This document shows positions 41,801-50,276 of a stretch of 64,000 nucleotides of DNA, in pieces. Each line of letters starts with the position of its first letter. Within the stretch, counting starts at the first letter, position 1. The notes beneath the pieces are model-generated. The model searched no databases, was not told where the DNA came from, and saw only the letters and a program-made list of their open reading frames with translations. The stretch lies in assembly GCA_963662175.1 (NCBI GenBank), contig OY759225.1, forward strand, positions 10,613,107 through 10,677,106, written 5' to 3'. This DNA comes from Aradus depressus (lineage: Eukaryota; Arthropoda; Insecta; Hemiptera; Aradidae). The position numbers and the translations under genes were made by a program.

Positions 41801-43916
41801 TCCGGTTGCCTCGGCACCTTACTTCAGTCGAATCTTCTTTAATTCTATCTTAAGAACTTCGGCCAGTCAGTCCAATATGCAATTACACGCACGTCCCTCT
41901 CTGTAGACTATCAACTCAACTTTTATTTTATTTTTGGTCTTATGGTCGATGCATATTAGCCATGGTTGATGCCTATGCTTAATGTATCAAAATTAAAGAC
42001 GAAAACCGAGAAGAGAACCCCGGGACACCGAACCAGCGGAGAGGCCGGACCAGAGGACAAGAAACCGCACCCTCGGGCCGCTCTCTGCAGACATACATGA
42101 TCATAGCGTTGGCATTAGAGAAGGCCTGGCAAAGAGGGTGTGCATGTGTACCACGCCATCCACACCCTCCAAGCCTGCAGTTGTTTCAGTCCAGAGAGCC
42201 CGGAGACGCCCCCCCAAGCATCTTTTATTCTTTTGAGATGTTCTACTTCAATTGTAAACAGTTTTAGAATTCACACCCTAATTATTCACAAAATATATGA
42301 AACAACAAAGTGTAAAGAATAATTAATAAATATTAATAGAAAAATAATAATTTGTAAAGAATAACCTACCAATTTTTCATCATATCCAACCACTTTAATC
42401 CTGGACAAACTAGATTGAACTTCAGTTAAATTATACAGAAGTTTCCATGTTTTTGGTTTGAAGCTATCACACAACGGACTGGGAAGAAGATGAATTACTT
42501 CTTTCCAATATTTTGCTTGATTTCTTTTCGGGGTTTGTTCTATATACTCAACTAATTCTTCTAAAAACAATCTGAAATATAATATATTGTTTGATTAATG
42601 TACTTTTCTTATATTTGATTTTCGGCAACTCATCTCTGAGAAACCTAAAATCAAAGAAGGAAATAAACAGTTTCTGAAACGTTGACCAAAAAATACAGTT
42701 TTTTATTTACATAGAACCTCGACTTCTCCCAAAATTGTAAAAATACTGTCGACTCTATCAATCATTACTTAACTGTAACATTTAATCATTAAATAATTTT
42801 GATTTGTTATTAGCAGAATACTTTTTTTTTTTTAACACTAAAAAATACTATAGTATTGACACACATTTTTTTCATATTATGTTTTAAGAATAGTATCCTG
42901 AACCATCATTAACTTCGATGGCAGGAAATGAAAGACGAAAGATTTTAATTTACATTGAGATGTAATAATACTTTAGTAATCGTGCAGAAATCTGAGATCG
43001 AGGTTTCAACGGATTTTCATTTTTCAAGGTTCCCAGAATATATTTTGACCATTTTCGAAGAATTTATACATTAAGATAGCTTATAAATTAGATTTATAAC
43101 TACTTGAGTCTAACACACCTATGGTTAGTAGTAATAACAAAACTATTAAAAAAAAGTAAAATGAAATTAATAAAAACTGAATAAATACTTTAAAATACAT
43201 GAATACAAAAAAAAAAAAAATTAATACATAGATACATTTATATTAAGTAGATATATGTTTTGTTCAAATCAAATTCATCTGGCTTTTGCTTTCATGTGCT
43301 CAATTAACTAATATTCCAATAATGCCTAAATATTCGTAAAATTAGGGCTACTGTTTGACAGGTCAATTAATCGTCTGTATAACTCCATATTCAAACAAAT
43401 ACCTACCTATTAATAAATTAATTAGAATAAACATTACCTTCCTATTTGCAGAGTTGGTTCTGTAGCATAGACGACACCCTTAAAGCCAGTATTCTCAGTA
43501 ATGAAGGGCAGAGCAAGCATTGAAGAATAATTTGAGATTAGGATGACATCAATTTCGGAAAAATCTATCATATTTGTAAGAGGTGGACAAAATTCTGGGG
43601 CAGAGTCCACAAACACTCGCCCGCAACATTCCTTCAATTCCTATATTTGAAATAATAATAATATCTACAAATAGACAAGGAAATATGTATATTAAATGAA
43701 TATCAGAATACTAACCCCTTCCAATTGGATATCGACAGAATCGCGAGGCATCCATCCAGGTAGATTGGCAAGTCGAGAACTGGGAACCAAAGGTAATGGA
43801 AGGAAGTTGAGCGCAGACTGAGCAGAAAGGCCACAATCAAGCATCATAACTATTTCTTTGAAGCGTAGAATGTAGCATGGCTTGTTTGGATGACTACTCA
43901 AACAGTACTTGAACAA
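23897..43916 (-). CDS. INTS9: Integrator complex subunit 9 (INTS9)
   Basis: INTS9 pairs with the INTS11 endonuclease in the Integrator cleavage module, which cuts snRNA 3' ends and promoter-proximal Pol II transcripts in the nucleus. Twelve minus-strand coding exons: 43716-43916, 43438-43640, 42370-42571, 40185-40318, 39988-40100, 39070-39250, 30040-30172, 28986-29088, 28546-28751, 27433-27621, 25216-25401, 23897-24019. Every border is GT..AG and all phases join: 1974 nt, 657 aa, the normal family length. Landmarks: [17 protein letters not shown] at the start, [27 protein letters not shown] (where active MBL enzymes carry HxHxDH, so a pseudo-enzyme), [46 protein letters not shown] and the C-terminal INTS11-binding region (THIYCEATD...LRLKLRNIL). 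The gene is intact although introns hold a Polinton, Harbinger, Penelope, Tc1 and LINE relics. Confidence 0.95.
24545..24900 (+). mobile_element. Non-LTR retrotransposon ORF2 C-terminal end
   Basis: Plus strand encodes [20 protein letters not shown]...[20 protein letters not shown], then W and [14 protein letters not shown] and a stop. This GHV.RM...GRP..RW...DR..WR end is common in arthropod LINE reverse transcriptases. A tgattgattgattc tail follows, suggesting an RTE-like 3' end. It lies in the last INTS9 intron, opposite to the gene. Confidence 0.75.
25770..26255 (+). mobile_element. Tc1-type transposon fragment
   Basis: N-terminal helix-turn-helix: [20 protein letters not shown], then [21 protein letters not shown], then R.GSRLPR. 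A deletion follows, then frame-shifted [17 protein letters not shown] and [18 protein letters not shown] with the second catalytic Asp. Frameshifts and a missing middle make it dead. It lies in INTS9 intron 10. Confidence 0.75.
26322..26591 (+). other. 89-codon ORF, unrecognised
   Basis: ATG-initiated frame with a basic central part ([19 protein letters not shown]) and the phrase [21 protein letters not shown] do not recognise a domain. It sits inside INTS9 intron 10 beside the Tc1 fragment, so a transposon remnant is more likely than a gene. Confidence 0.2.
26916..27002. repeat. 25-bp minisatellite, ~3.5 copies
   Basis: Unit actcgactaaatcacttact+aaaca starts at 26916, 26941, 26966 and 26991. 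A decayed half unit is visible to about 27055. Confidence 0.85.
27822..27931. repeat. Small inverted repeat
   Basis: ctactataaccttcccgtgt at about 27823 is inverted as acacgggaaggttatagtag at 27911-27930. A third partial copy (gtaacctccccgtgtggt) lies at about 27888. Intronic, function unknown. Confidence 0.6.
27990..28400 (-). mobile_element. LINE (R1/I-type) ORF2 C-terminal fragment
   Basis: Minus strand encodes [20 protein letters not shown], the C.C......H....C zinc-knuckle ending R1-like reverse transcriptases, then VELIRWTG. Upstream of it the frame is not transposon-like. It lies in INTS9 intron 9. Confidence 0.7.
29118..29850 (+). repeat. SINE split by a ~500-bp insertion
   Basis: 5' half with A and B boxes at 29118-29230 (GGTAGCTCAAAG; GCGGGTTCGAAACCCGG). 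3' half at about 29740-29850 (cgactcatgtccaccagagt; GCCCGGGCATGAGTC). Between them are iterated CCTTGAGGA(A/T)TTCC-like strings at 29250, 29285, 29547 and 29612, and a Tigger-type end at 29662. The insert is not identified. Confidence 0.6.
30310..30510. repeat. GCAGTTATTA-family repeat unit
   Basis: Has cgaccgtttgggctaaaaat, then ctaaattttgttaaaaatgt, and ggcagttattaaaattt plus gagttaggcctcccc. Nearly the same text is at 48305-48420. Confidence 0.55.
30814..31943 (+). repeat. Left terminal inverted repeat of the Polinton-type element
   Basis: About 1130 bp, matching 37229-38684 in inverse with scattered mismatches. Landmarks: gacgtcacaccgacatgtcc, cgaaacgagacgtttctagc, and the inner end aaatgtagtaagta. 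The inner ~30 bp match the last polymerase codons of the right-hand copy, so the repeat extends into coding sequence. Confidence 0.88.
31944..32703. other. AT-rich segment inside the Polinton-type element
   Basis: Downstream side of the polymerase C-terminal fragment. Several AATAAA-like strings on either strand. A small inverted pair, aaaaaataatggtatcgtta / aaaaaataatgggatagtta, is at 32537-32580. No gene seen. Confidence 0.35.
32704..33636 (-). pseudogene. Family-B DNA polymerase, C-terminal half (Polinton type)
   Basis: 310 codons open on the minus strand. It starts inside the palm/fingers region: [20 protein letters not shown] carries polymerase motif B (K..NN..YGK), and YMDTDSF near residue 155 is motif C with both catalytic Asp residues. 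The protein-primed group continues past it ([23 protein letters not shown]). Exonuclease motifs, the TPR insertions and motif A are absent because the frame begins abruptly. Upstream of codon 1 lies a 31-bp piece copied in inverse from the neighbouring ORF at 33911, marking a rearrangement joint. Not a working polymerase as it stands. Confidence 0.9.
33847..34548 (+). CDS. Polinton-associated ORF of unknown function (233 codons)
   Basis: The N-terminal 75 residues are charged and probably helical ([34 protein letters not shown]). Then proline/lysine-rich text, then a compact domain: [12 protein letters not shown]...[25 protein letters not shown], then [16 protein letters not shown] and [16 protein letters not shown]. 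From memory this second part resembles a domain found in many insect proteins of mobile-element origin (DUF8207-like); I could not check that. The last 35 residues look like out-of-frame sequence after a run of seven G (34433-34439). Another frame there encodes a membrane helix. It starts 211 bp from the polymerase fragment, in divergent orientation. Confidence 0.6.
   Translation: MMALTQEAVNVKRELVKLGDDLRKKYTGYKREIEEQETFLTKTFRPITDTIKETKKVEPPIVSAPTKIEIKKEPPQSDLEYYTELLKRGEKTKLDIVYGVWYNEFKDIFEIGDSPTDINEDTLQVGGTQYYTTPGLISLLFLKRPQMYSKEDLENYKSIVESTNSHRIGYDRLGAINRRARSMKYKHIIEELFPKRGGSLIRSIVFVFIFPCVSNPLSVYGWICSEIISDVLG
34460..34582 (+). other. Overlapping frame with a single membrane helix
   Basis: In the +1 frame relative to the 233-codon ORF, the strand encodes [20 protein letters not shown], then [17 protein letters not shown] and TGA at 34580-34582. 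A hydrophobic segment followed by a basic-aromatic then acidic tail looks like a true protein end. It has no upstream start of its own: the frame meets a TGA just after the G7 run. I read it as the original C-terminus put out of frame. Confidence 0.45.
34655..34720 (+). promoter_or_regulatory. TATA promoter for the polymerase N-terminal transcript
   Basis: TATA box gtatataaac at 34676-34685, an inverted CCAAT (attgg) about 30 bp upstream, and an arthropod-type initiator (cttcactc) about 30 bp downstream. A GT donor follows at 34787. Confidence 0.6.
34785..36031 (+). pseudogene. Polymerase N-terminal zinc-finger part, start codon split by an intron
   Basis: Exon 1 ends aacAT|gtaagt (34785-34786). 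The acceptor tttcag is at 35718 and exon 2 begins with G, completing ATG. The frame then encodes C2H2/C2HC-type knuckles: [19 protein letters not shown], then [19 protein letters not shown], then [18 protein letters not shown], and a fourth whose [13 protein letters not shown] half ends at TAA (36029-36031). The missing H..C half is in the next frame, so a one-base change has broken the gene. N-terminal zinc fingers are usual for these insect polymerases. Confidence 0.7.
35387..35592. repeat. 82-bp tandem repeat inside the start-codon intron, ~2.5 copies
   Basis: catagttctgtaggaaccag starts at 35387, 35469 and 35551. Units are nearly identical over cagttgttttatgactgatg and gaaaatagaagacattaaaa. 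Non-coding. Confidence 0.9.
36031..37263 (+). pseudogene. Family-B DNA polymerase, N-terminal half (Polinton type)
   Basis: 410 codons. It begins with the second half of a zinc finger (HEEIC) overlapping the previous stop as TAATG. Then another C2H2 finger: [20 protein letters not shown]. It continues through an N-terminal region containing [20 protein letters not shown], then a further CKRCF...H....C knuckle. It reaches [13 protein letters not shown] near residue 375, exonuclease motif I (D-x-E). It ends at the inner edge of the right inverted repeat, so exonuclease motifs II-III and the whole polymerase domain are missing. The rest is at 32704-33636, pointing the other way. Confidence 0.88.
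37229..38684 (-). repeat. Right terminal inverted repeat of the Polinton-type element
   Basis: Inverse of 30814-31943, enlarged by the SINE at 37447-37788. Without the SINE and one target duplication it is ~1.1 kb, equal to the left copy. Confidence 0.88.
37447..37788 (-). repeat. tRNA-derived SINE inserted in the Polinton right TIR
   Basis: 342 bp. Flanked by the perfect 12-bp duplication actttttaaaga (37435-37446 and 37789-37800), which occurs once at the matching site in the left TIR. Orientation minus; small deletion next to the A box (cacgccactgagc). Confidence 0.92.
38685..39069. other. INTS9 intron 6, right remainder
   Basis: Contains a tgtgtgtgtatgtacgtacg simple stretch, a SINE tail scrap (gttaaagcccgagcatgatt) near 38777, and a ~90-bp string (caaatatattattgtaaaaa... 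caccaggagcggatttta) shared with the SINE centre at 21080-21150. Confidence 0.4.
39509..39778 (+). repeat. tRNA-derived SINE, 5'-truncated
   Basis: Begins GAGGCCCTTAGTTAATTTTA just after where the B box would be, and keeps the body and the CATAAAACCTAACCTAC end. Located in INTS9 intron 5. Confidence 0.8.
40402..41068. mobile_element. PIF/Harbinger element, deleted but keeping the starts of both genes
   Basis: Inverted ends AGGGCGCAAGTTGAGACACAC (40402) and AGGGCGCTAGTTGAGACGCAG (from 41068 inward). The plus strand has [20 protein letters not shown]...[18 protein letters not shown], the start of a MADF/Myb-like DNA-binding protein. The minus strand has an acidic start ([18 protein letters not shown]) then [14 protein letters not shown], the N-terminal part of a Harbinger transposase. 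Catalytic DDE sequence is gone. Located in INTS9 intron 3. Confidence 0.78.
41180..41214 (-). ncRNA. Hammerhead-like motif, degenerate
   Basis: CTGATGA at 41207-41213 (minus) is followed by a weak stem II (TGCTGTAACACTGCA). GAAA has become ATCA, so it should not cleave. Confidence 0.35.
41229..41430 (-). repeat. SINE fragment
   Basis: Inverse SINE body (aacatgcccgggttttaact; tttcgtcactcttgtgaaca; gggaccatcgcttaacgtcc) without either promoter box. Confidence 0.65.
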
Positions 43917-44368
43917 AACATAATGTCCTCATTAATATCATGAGGCATACTTCCAGAAAAAATTCTAAACTCCTACGTTAATATTAACAGATAGAGTAGC
44001 AGATGATGGGTATTATGACCACATACCCTTGTTTCTCTGTCAGACATCCATCACTTTTTGTAAACTTACCAATTTCATGATGTTCCAATACAAAAATACA
44101 ATGACACAATTATTTTAGAATGTAAGTTGTGTTGTCTCCCACTAGCATTATTTAAGTATTTGACTTTACTATGTTTCTATTAATTAAATAATAGAAAAAC
44201 ATAGAATAGAAATTAATGTGTACCAGAATAATTCATAACAAGATACAGATAAAACACCGCTTCGTAACCTTACAAGAAGGTTTCTATCGATTAAAGTATG
44301 AAACCCATCGATAGATCAAATCGATAGTGCAATATCGAGTGTCTAGATAGTGGCACCCCTGAGCTTAA
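43917..44368 (-). promoter_or_regulatory. Upstream region of INTS9
   Basis: Lies 5' of the INTS9 start codon (43916). AT-rich, no clear TATA box. A palindromic patch, aaacccatcgatagatcaaa then tcgatagtgcaatatcgag, lies at 44299-44340. The 5' UTR may be spliced or continuous; not resolvable by eye. Confidence 0.3.
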
Positions 44369-44900
44369 AGGGGCCCTCACACTGGCAAAAATTTCGCTCA
44401 AAATTTTGAGCACAAATATTGAGCTTATTTTTGTACAAAATATTGAATGGTCGTGGACCCCTCACACTACACAAAAATATTGCACAAAATTTGAGTGTCG
44501 ACTAAACATTCGTGATGGAAGCACGGCGCATCGCCTTGTACTCAGCCATAGCCGCATACGTTTCTTTGCCCAGGACAAACCCGGAGGTTGAAAGTAGCGT
44601 AGTTGTATTGTGCGCAGTGTTGAAGGAGTCTTTAAATAATAAGAAGAAAAAAGTGTGGGTCAGGAATTATTTGAAGACGCCATGGTCATCGTAACCTACT
44701 TCGCGAACTGAGCTTGGAACCTACACTTTATCAAAATTTCCTCACACTGCACTCTCATCAAACTTTCAGAAAACTTTTGAACGCCCTACAAAATATTGAA
44801 TACCCCTTTTTTTGCACAATATTTGTCCTCACACTCTCAATATTTTTGCACAAAACCGACATCTTCCAATTTTTGTGCAAACTTTTTGCCAATTTGGTTT
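44369..44900 (+). mobile_element. Harbinger-type element remnant
   Basis: Starts GGGGCCCTCACACTGGCAAAA after TAA. The plus strand has MEARRIALYSAIAAYV and KKKVWVRNYLKTPWSS (the VWVR.YL motif near the start of Harbinger transposases). The right side repeats TGCACAAAATATT and CCTCACACT strings in inverse. The catalytic region is gone and the right end is uncertain. A GC-rich scrap (44905-45010) follows. Confidence 0.55.
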
Positions 44901-45172
44901 TTGGGGGGCGCCTCTTTGCGCCGAGTGAGATCGAGATTCCTCGGGGGGTTTCTTTTCTGTCTGCTTCCCGGAACCGGGGGTAGCCGCCGCAGCGCCTGTC
45001 GGCGGGGAATGTATCTTCTGAAAATAATGCTTTACTAAATTCCAAGCCAGTATAATTCTTATTGTAATTATTTTGTCCTAATCCTATGATAATGGAAATA
45101 TGCCCTTGTAAATAAAATAGTTTTTTTGAATATTAACAAATTGATATTAAAATATAACTAAGTATGGATATA

Positions 45173-45173
<1 letters not shown>

Positions 45174-45226
<53 letters not shown>
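45174..45226. repeat. (AT)n microsatellite
   Basis: About 50 bp of pure TA dinucleotide, slightly interrupted at the right end. Confidence 0.9.
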
Positions 45227-45230
<4 letters not shown>

Positions 45231-45232
45231 TA

Positions 45233-45276
45233 ACTTGACAAGTATGGAAAATGTCGATAGTTTCGACACTATTCAA

Positions 45277-45312
<36 letters not shown>

Positions 45313-45721
45313 TTAGGTTTTATGACTCATGCCCGGGCTTTAACTACGAGGTCATATCGCCTACTACCAGAGCGCTCTATCGTCACTCTGGTGGACATGA
45401 GCCCGACTCTACTGTGGGAGTCCTAAATTTTGCCTACCCTAAATTTTTATTCACCTAGGGTAGGGATCTTTAACGAGTACCTGACATGGTACAGGCTCGG
45501 GACCATCGCTTAACGTTCCATCCGAAGGACGGCGTGCTTAAATTTATTTTACCTCCCAGATAAAATAAACTAAGGGCCTTCGTCGGGCTACGAACCCACA
45601 ACCTTGAGCTCAGAAGTCAAGCACGCATACCACTGAGCTACCGGCGCCCTCTATATATATATATATATATATAACTAAGTTGAATAGTGTCGAAACTATC
45701 GACATTTTCCATACTTGTCAA
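45233..45721. repeat. Palindrome with a SINE in its (AT)n centre
   Basis: Arms of ~46 bp (ttgacaagtatggaaaatgt... cactattcaactta at 45235-45280, and its inverse at about 45675-45720) enclose TA repeats and the SINE at 45312-45652. Without the SINE this is a hairpin with a TA-rich loop. Confidence 0.8.
45312..45652 (-). repeat. tRNA-derived SINE, full-length copy
   Basis: Complete promoter boxes on the minus strand. Flanked by TA repeats on both sides, so the target duplication is hidden in the microsatellite. Confidence 0.85.
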
Positions 45722-47084
45722 TAGCTTGTCTTAAATAAAACCACTGGATTAATTAAATGAAAAATTGTATTTTCTGAATATGTGATAAGTAATTTTTTAT
45801 TCAGTTCCAAAATTAAAGCTTCTAGAGAACAAAATCGCTCAAATAAAAAAGTTACTTCAAAACAATTTATCACAAATTTGGTAACATTGTCTTTTGGTTA
45901 CACCTAACGAAGGTTGTGGTCCTTCTTTTATTTTTGATTTAAAGTAGTTTTTATTTATTTTTCTATTATTTAAATATTCCCTTCATCATGAGATATTCAA
46001 AATTACCTATTTAGTATTGTTTTGAGTGATTGGATATAATTTTATTTGTGTAAGTATTTGATTGAAATAAATGTTTTATTTTTTAAATTATATTGTATTA
46101 TTATTTTTGTTCGTTTTGAACTGAATCTTTTTTGATTCTTTACAATAATGTTTTACTATCTGTTTGTCAAACAACATAATGATTTATTAATGGAAGGTAA
46201 GCTTTATCAGTGATTCAGCCTTATCATATTAGATTAATCGTCCTAAATTCTTATCAATTGTCTTATTACAGTAGAATGAATAACCAATCTTTTATTCATT
46301 AAGATAGATAATATTCAGTGACAATGTTAATATTGACGGGGTATTGAATTCAGCCTTCTATTTAATTTCCTTTAATCATAATTGTTTTTAATATATATTT
46401 TCTTGTTTATATTTTATTATCCTAAAATTGGTATAACTTATTGTTCCGCATTGAAAATAAAAAAAAAATCTAATGTGATTGGACATAGTCTTACTTAACG
46501 TTAGGTAAGGGAAGTAACAAAAAATCGACTTTCCCCATTGTGTTATGTTATATCATGTTCTAATAAGGTTCTATTTGTATTCTATTCAGTTTCCAGTAAA
46601 CAACATTATTCGTTTTCTCTATTCTAGAGTTTAGTTTGGTTCATGGGCGTATAGCGATCGTGTCGGATTTTGTACCATAAATAATTCTGTGATTATTTTA
46701 TTAGTTTTATGAAGACGCCGACTAACTAATAAACAAACCGATATCAAATTTCATATGGATCCGGATTGATTTTCATGTAACTCCCTAAACATTAAGGAGA
46801 ATCGTAATTCGAAAACTTTAACTAATGGAATGAATATATCGTCTCAAGTTCATATGTCTATTCAGAAGTACGTGGGTAAGATGCTTATTTATTTTTCACA
46901 TCACACAAATCAGGGATGGGATATGTCAGAGGGAGAGTTGAAACTTAATCGCACCCTGAAGCTCTCTTGTTTATCAATATCGCAATGTTAGTTATTAAAA
47001 AAATATTCCAAAAACATGTGCTCAGTTCACACAAAGAAGGGTTCTAGATGAACAATGATTTTCAATAATACAAATAAGTTTTTT
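45722..47084. other. AT-rich intergenic stretch, nothing recognised
   Basis: No ORF of note on either strand, no long repeat shared with the rest of the window. It separates the INTS9 upstream elements from the C1orf198-like gene. Confidence 0.4.
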
Positions 47085-47650
47085 ATCTGGGAGTTGAAAA
47101 AACCCTGAGCACGCCGTCCTTCGGATGGAACGTTCAGCGATGGTCCCGAACCTTTATGATGTCAGTTACTCGTTGAATATTGTCGCTTAGACATAAACTT
47201 TCTCAAAGAACTGGATTTTTTTTCTATTTCTGATTTTATTTCTTTTGGTAATTTATTGAAAAGAGTTGTAATATAATAAAATGGGTGCATGTAGTTAGTT
47301 ATTTTGACTCAAGCCCGGGTGCATGTATACAATATAATTTGAGGGCGCCGGTAGCTCAGTGGTACGCTTGCTTGCTTACTGAGCTCAAGATGGCGGGTTC
47401 GAAACCCGGCCGAGGCCCTTAGGTTTTTCTCATCTGGGAGGTCAAAAAAACATGAGCACGCCGTCCTTCGGATGGGACGTTGATCGAGCCTGTACGATGT
47501 CAGATACTCGTTCAAGACCCCTATCCTAGGTGAATAAAAATTTAGGTTAGGCAAAATTTAGGACTCCCATAGTAGAGTCGGACTCATGTCCGCCAGAGCG
47601 ACGAATGAGCGCTCTGGTAGTAGGCGATATGACTTCATGAGTCACAATAA
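47085..47650 (+). repeat. SINE fragment plus near full-length SINE
   Basis: A body fragment at 47085-47180 precedes a copy at 47341-47650 with GGGCGCCGGTAGCTCAGTGG (A box) and GGCGGGTTCGAAACCCGGCC (B box). The tail is ATGAGTCACAATAAC, without the TTAGG-like end. Confidence 0.8.
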
Positions 47651-47680
47651 CTATGTATAAGTATATATATATATGTGGTG

Positions 47681-47830
47681 GGCTGGTGTTTTACTCCTAG
47701 GGACCTAAGCATCCAATGCCTTTATCTCTTCCCTGGAAGCGCTGGGCTTCCCCCTTATTTTGTTACCTGTATGTTTATATTACCTAAACCACATTCTTCA
47801 TGAAGTACTCAGTCTACAGACCTACAAGAA
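47681..47830 (+). repeat. Dispersed repeat with AGGGACCTAAGCATCCAATG
   Basis: About 150 bp (ggtgggctggtgttttactc ... cttcatgaagtactcagtct). It recurs inverted at 52990-53150 and as fragments at 20015-20110, 50500-50545 and 54110-54145. No coding capacity seen. Confidence 0.65.
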
Positions 47831-47885
47831 TAATTAACTATAATATAATTCTGTTTATTTTATTTTTATTTTTTTTTACAGAGGA

Positions 47886-49578
47886 ATGGCTGTTGAAAAA
47901 CGTAGTTTTGACTATATGAGATCAGTGAATCCCATTGCTCAAAGGATCGCTGAGGAAATAGATCTGATACGAGAGACTCACAAAGACTGGGACCGCCTTG
48001 ATCTTAAGAAGAGAGATCAACTTCTAGATGAAAAATTGATAGATCCTAACCTAGTGGACAAGTATGAGGAGGATGACGATGTGAGCATGTTGTCCTTTAT
48101 GGAGGATTCCTTGTAACAACTCATTAGTTTTCAATAAATTTCCAAGACATGAACACATGTGTATCTGTTAGAACCTCAGTGACTTTGATGTTTACCGGAA
48201 CTTCTTCTTTTCCGACCTGATTCTAAAAAAAAAAGTCATCGTTGATTCACCGGCTATGTACTTCCCCAGCACGGATTAATCATTGACATTTTTGCTCTCC
48301 CTCCAAAATCTATCGACGGTTTGGGCTAAAAATCTATAGTTGACCTCTGCAAGTGCTCCTCAATCCTCTTAATAAATTTTACATTACATTGGCAGTTATT
48401 GAAATTTTTAATGAGAACACCCTCTGATCCCCTCCTCAATTTGGCTGATTCCGCATATACATTATACGACTTTGAGTTTATGTACGAAATTTCTAATAAT
48501 GGTAGTTATCAGAGTTATTATGTTAAGTCCCCTCCTCTAAACAACCCTCAGTCCAGTACACTTTATGTATACAGTAGAGTCCCGCTAATCCGGACTAGAT
48601 GGGACCGGACCCCGTCCCGATCACCGAAATTCCGGATTAAACGGAATTTAATAATGTATACGTAGATCTAAGTTTTCGACCTACGAACTGAAATAGGGTT
48701 AACAAAACTAAACATCTAAGTGATTAAAACTCAAAATTTATTTGTTGTACAGTACAATACTACTGTACAAAACAAACAGTGTTATAATGTGAAAAAATAA
48801 GAATTTTAAAACGAAATATGTAAACGTTAAATTCTGAACAGGATTATAATATAAAACAATGTACAGTACGTAATTAAAACAAGAATAATATTTTTAGACT
48901 CACTGAAAAAAGTCATTTCCTGGAAAATAGGGTGCGCGTAGCCAACTGAGTAAGTCAAGTCAAACCCTCTCTTTGAATTATTTTCGTACTTACCGCTCGC
49001 TACATTAATTTTTAGTTTACTAAATTTTAATTAGTTGTTTTTAAATCCCGTCCGGATAAACCGAATGTCCGGATTAGCGGGACTATACTGTATATTGTAT
49101 GTGGAATTAGACAAGATAGACGTTCTTTGTTTTTATTTATTTCGCTCTGCATTTGTTACCATATCTTTAATCTTTGTTTATTATTTTACAGATGCAGTCT
49201 GGTTTAACATTTTCATCAAATTTTTCATGGTTTTCAAAAAGTCAATTAAATCTTTATACACATATAAAAGTGAAAAATGACAACAATAAATTTAAAACTC
49301 CACCGAAGAAGACTGATGTTCTGAGCCCATTTAAGAGAACCTCGAAAGCCGTCAATGAATCCATTAAACAGACTGAAAATACAAGTATATTTTCAAAATT
49401 CAAAAATAAGGTTGTAAAAGAGGATAAACAAATTGTACAAAAAAATGTTGCAAAACCAAAAACGCCGCCTCCTCCTCCACCCTCCAAGTTAGTTCCTGTC
49501 GAAGAAAAAGGACTTTTGGACGAGTCCCTTGATGATAATATCCCAAAGACTGGTTTTGACTTTTTGGATAACTGGTAA
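47886..49578 (+). CDS. C1orf198-like protein
   Basis: Homologue of the uncharacterised animal protein family C1orf198; the molecular role is unknown. Coding exons 47886-48080 and 49192-49578 join in phase 0 (582 nt, 193 aa). The acceptor ttttacag lies 4 nt before the ATG context, so a 5' UTR exon is expected upstream. N-terminus: KRSFDYMRSVNPIAQRIAEE, then IRETHKDWDRL, matching the family's KR..Y..SL.P.A..I...K..I......W..L. The middle is basic, with a TPPPPPPSK proline run. The C-terminus is NIPKTGFDFLDNW, the family's invariant end. If the donor after EEDDD is not used, a short form stops at 48116. The intron carries a Tigger-type MITE and a GCAGTTATTA repeat. Confidence 0.85.
48300..48530. 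repeat. GCAGTTATTA-family repeat unit (C1orf198 intron)
   Basis: atctatcgacggtttgggct and ctaaaaatctatagttgacc match 30320-30365. Then ggcagttattgaaattttta and a second unit at 48498. Confidence 0.55.
48572..49090. mobile_element. Tigger-type MITE
   Basis: TIRs CAGTAGAGTCCCGCTAATCC (left) and, inverted, CAGTATAGTCCCGCTAATCC (right), each flanked by TA. About 519 bp, no transposase. Confidence 0.85.
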
Positions 49579-49599
49579 TAATTATTAATTAGATTAATC

Positions 49600-50200
49600 T
49601 TATGTCTCTAAATATTGATAAACCCAAAGAAGTCGTTTCTCTATTAATTTATCAAGTACGAAGTTTGTTCGTCAAGTTGGTAATGATATTATATTTATAG
49701 GTTATAGGAACGTACATATTTATACTCACGCTGTACACTAATGCAATTATCAACAATGCTTTCGGGAGTATTCCTTATTGCAAAAAAACTTATATATGTC
49801 GTTGTTCGATCGTAGAATTAACCAACTAATATCCGCCATATCGTTCAAAGCAAATCGTTTCCATTTGAAAAGGGTGGAAATTATACAAAAGAAAAAATTT
49901 TTTTGCGAAAGCTAATTCACGTAACGTTTTGTTTTGACGCAGCCATCTCGCGCACACGTAAACAAAGCGGTGAGTGCGGAGACATCGCTACTAACGGCGC
50001 AAAATGCAACTATTTCAGGATATGCCCGCCATATCATGATGGGGCGAAGCGTTTAGTTTGTAATATCGACAAACGTATTGCTCACATCGATCCGACCGAC
50101 GTTTCATTGGGCATATCATGATATGACAGCTAGATGGTGGCAGATCATGATCTGCGCAATTCTACAATCGGACGACCATATATGTAATATATTATCACAG
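49600..50200. other. Intergenic region with small palindromes
   Basis: A segment near 49815 (accaactaatatccgccata) repeats 23165. Several catatcatgat/atcatgatctg palindromes lie at 50025-50155. No gene recognised. Confidence 0.4.
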
Positions 50201-50239
50201 TATCACTCTATTTATTTTGTGCCTTTTCAAAAAATATTA

Positions 50240-50276
50240 ATTACAAACGTTTTGGGAAACACTCCCATCTTCAGTA
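50240..50276 (-). ncRNA. Hammerhead-like ribozyme motif
   Basis: Minus strand: CTGAAGA (50268-50274), stem II TGGGAGTGTTTCCCA, then AAA and the palindrome AACGTT. G of the GAAA box is altered, so activity is doubtful. Confidence 0.45.

Larger units (their letters stand above)
41100..42000 (-). mobile_element. Penelope-like element relic (GIY-YIG end plus ribozyme-type terminus)
   Basis: Minus strand near 41830-41895 reads IGLTGRS...DRIKED, a decayed YIG half of GIY-YIG with stops. Then, near 41700-41800, comes [20 protein letters not shown], the usual downstream block. At 41100-41215 is a terminus with CTGATGA and the common GACAATATTT...TTGTTTTATTTAT tail. A SINE scrap (41229-41430) is inserted between. 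Confidence 0.6.

Noticed and set aside
44758..45045. Frames over the GC-rich patch 44905-45010
   Set aside because: Short, overlapping on both strands, and continuous with the Harbinger remnant. No conserved motif seen.
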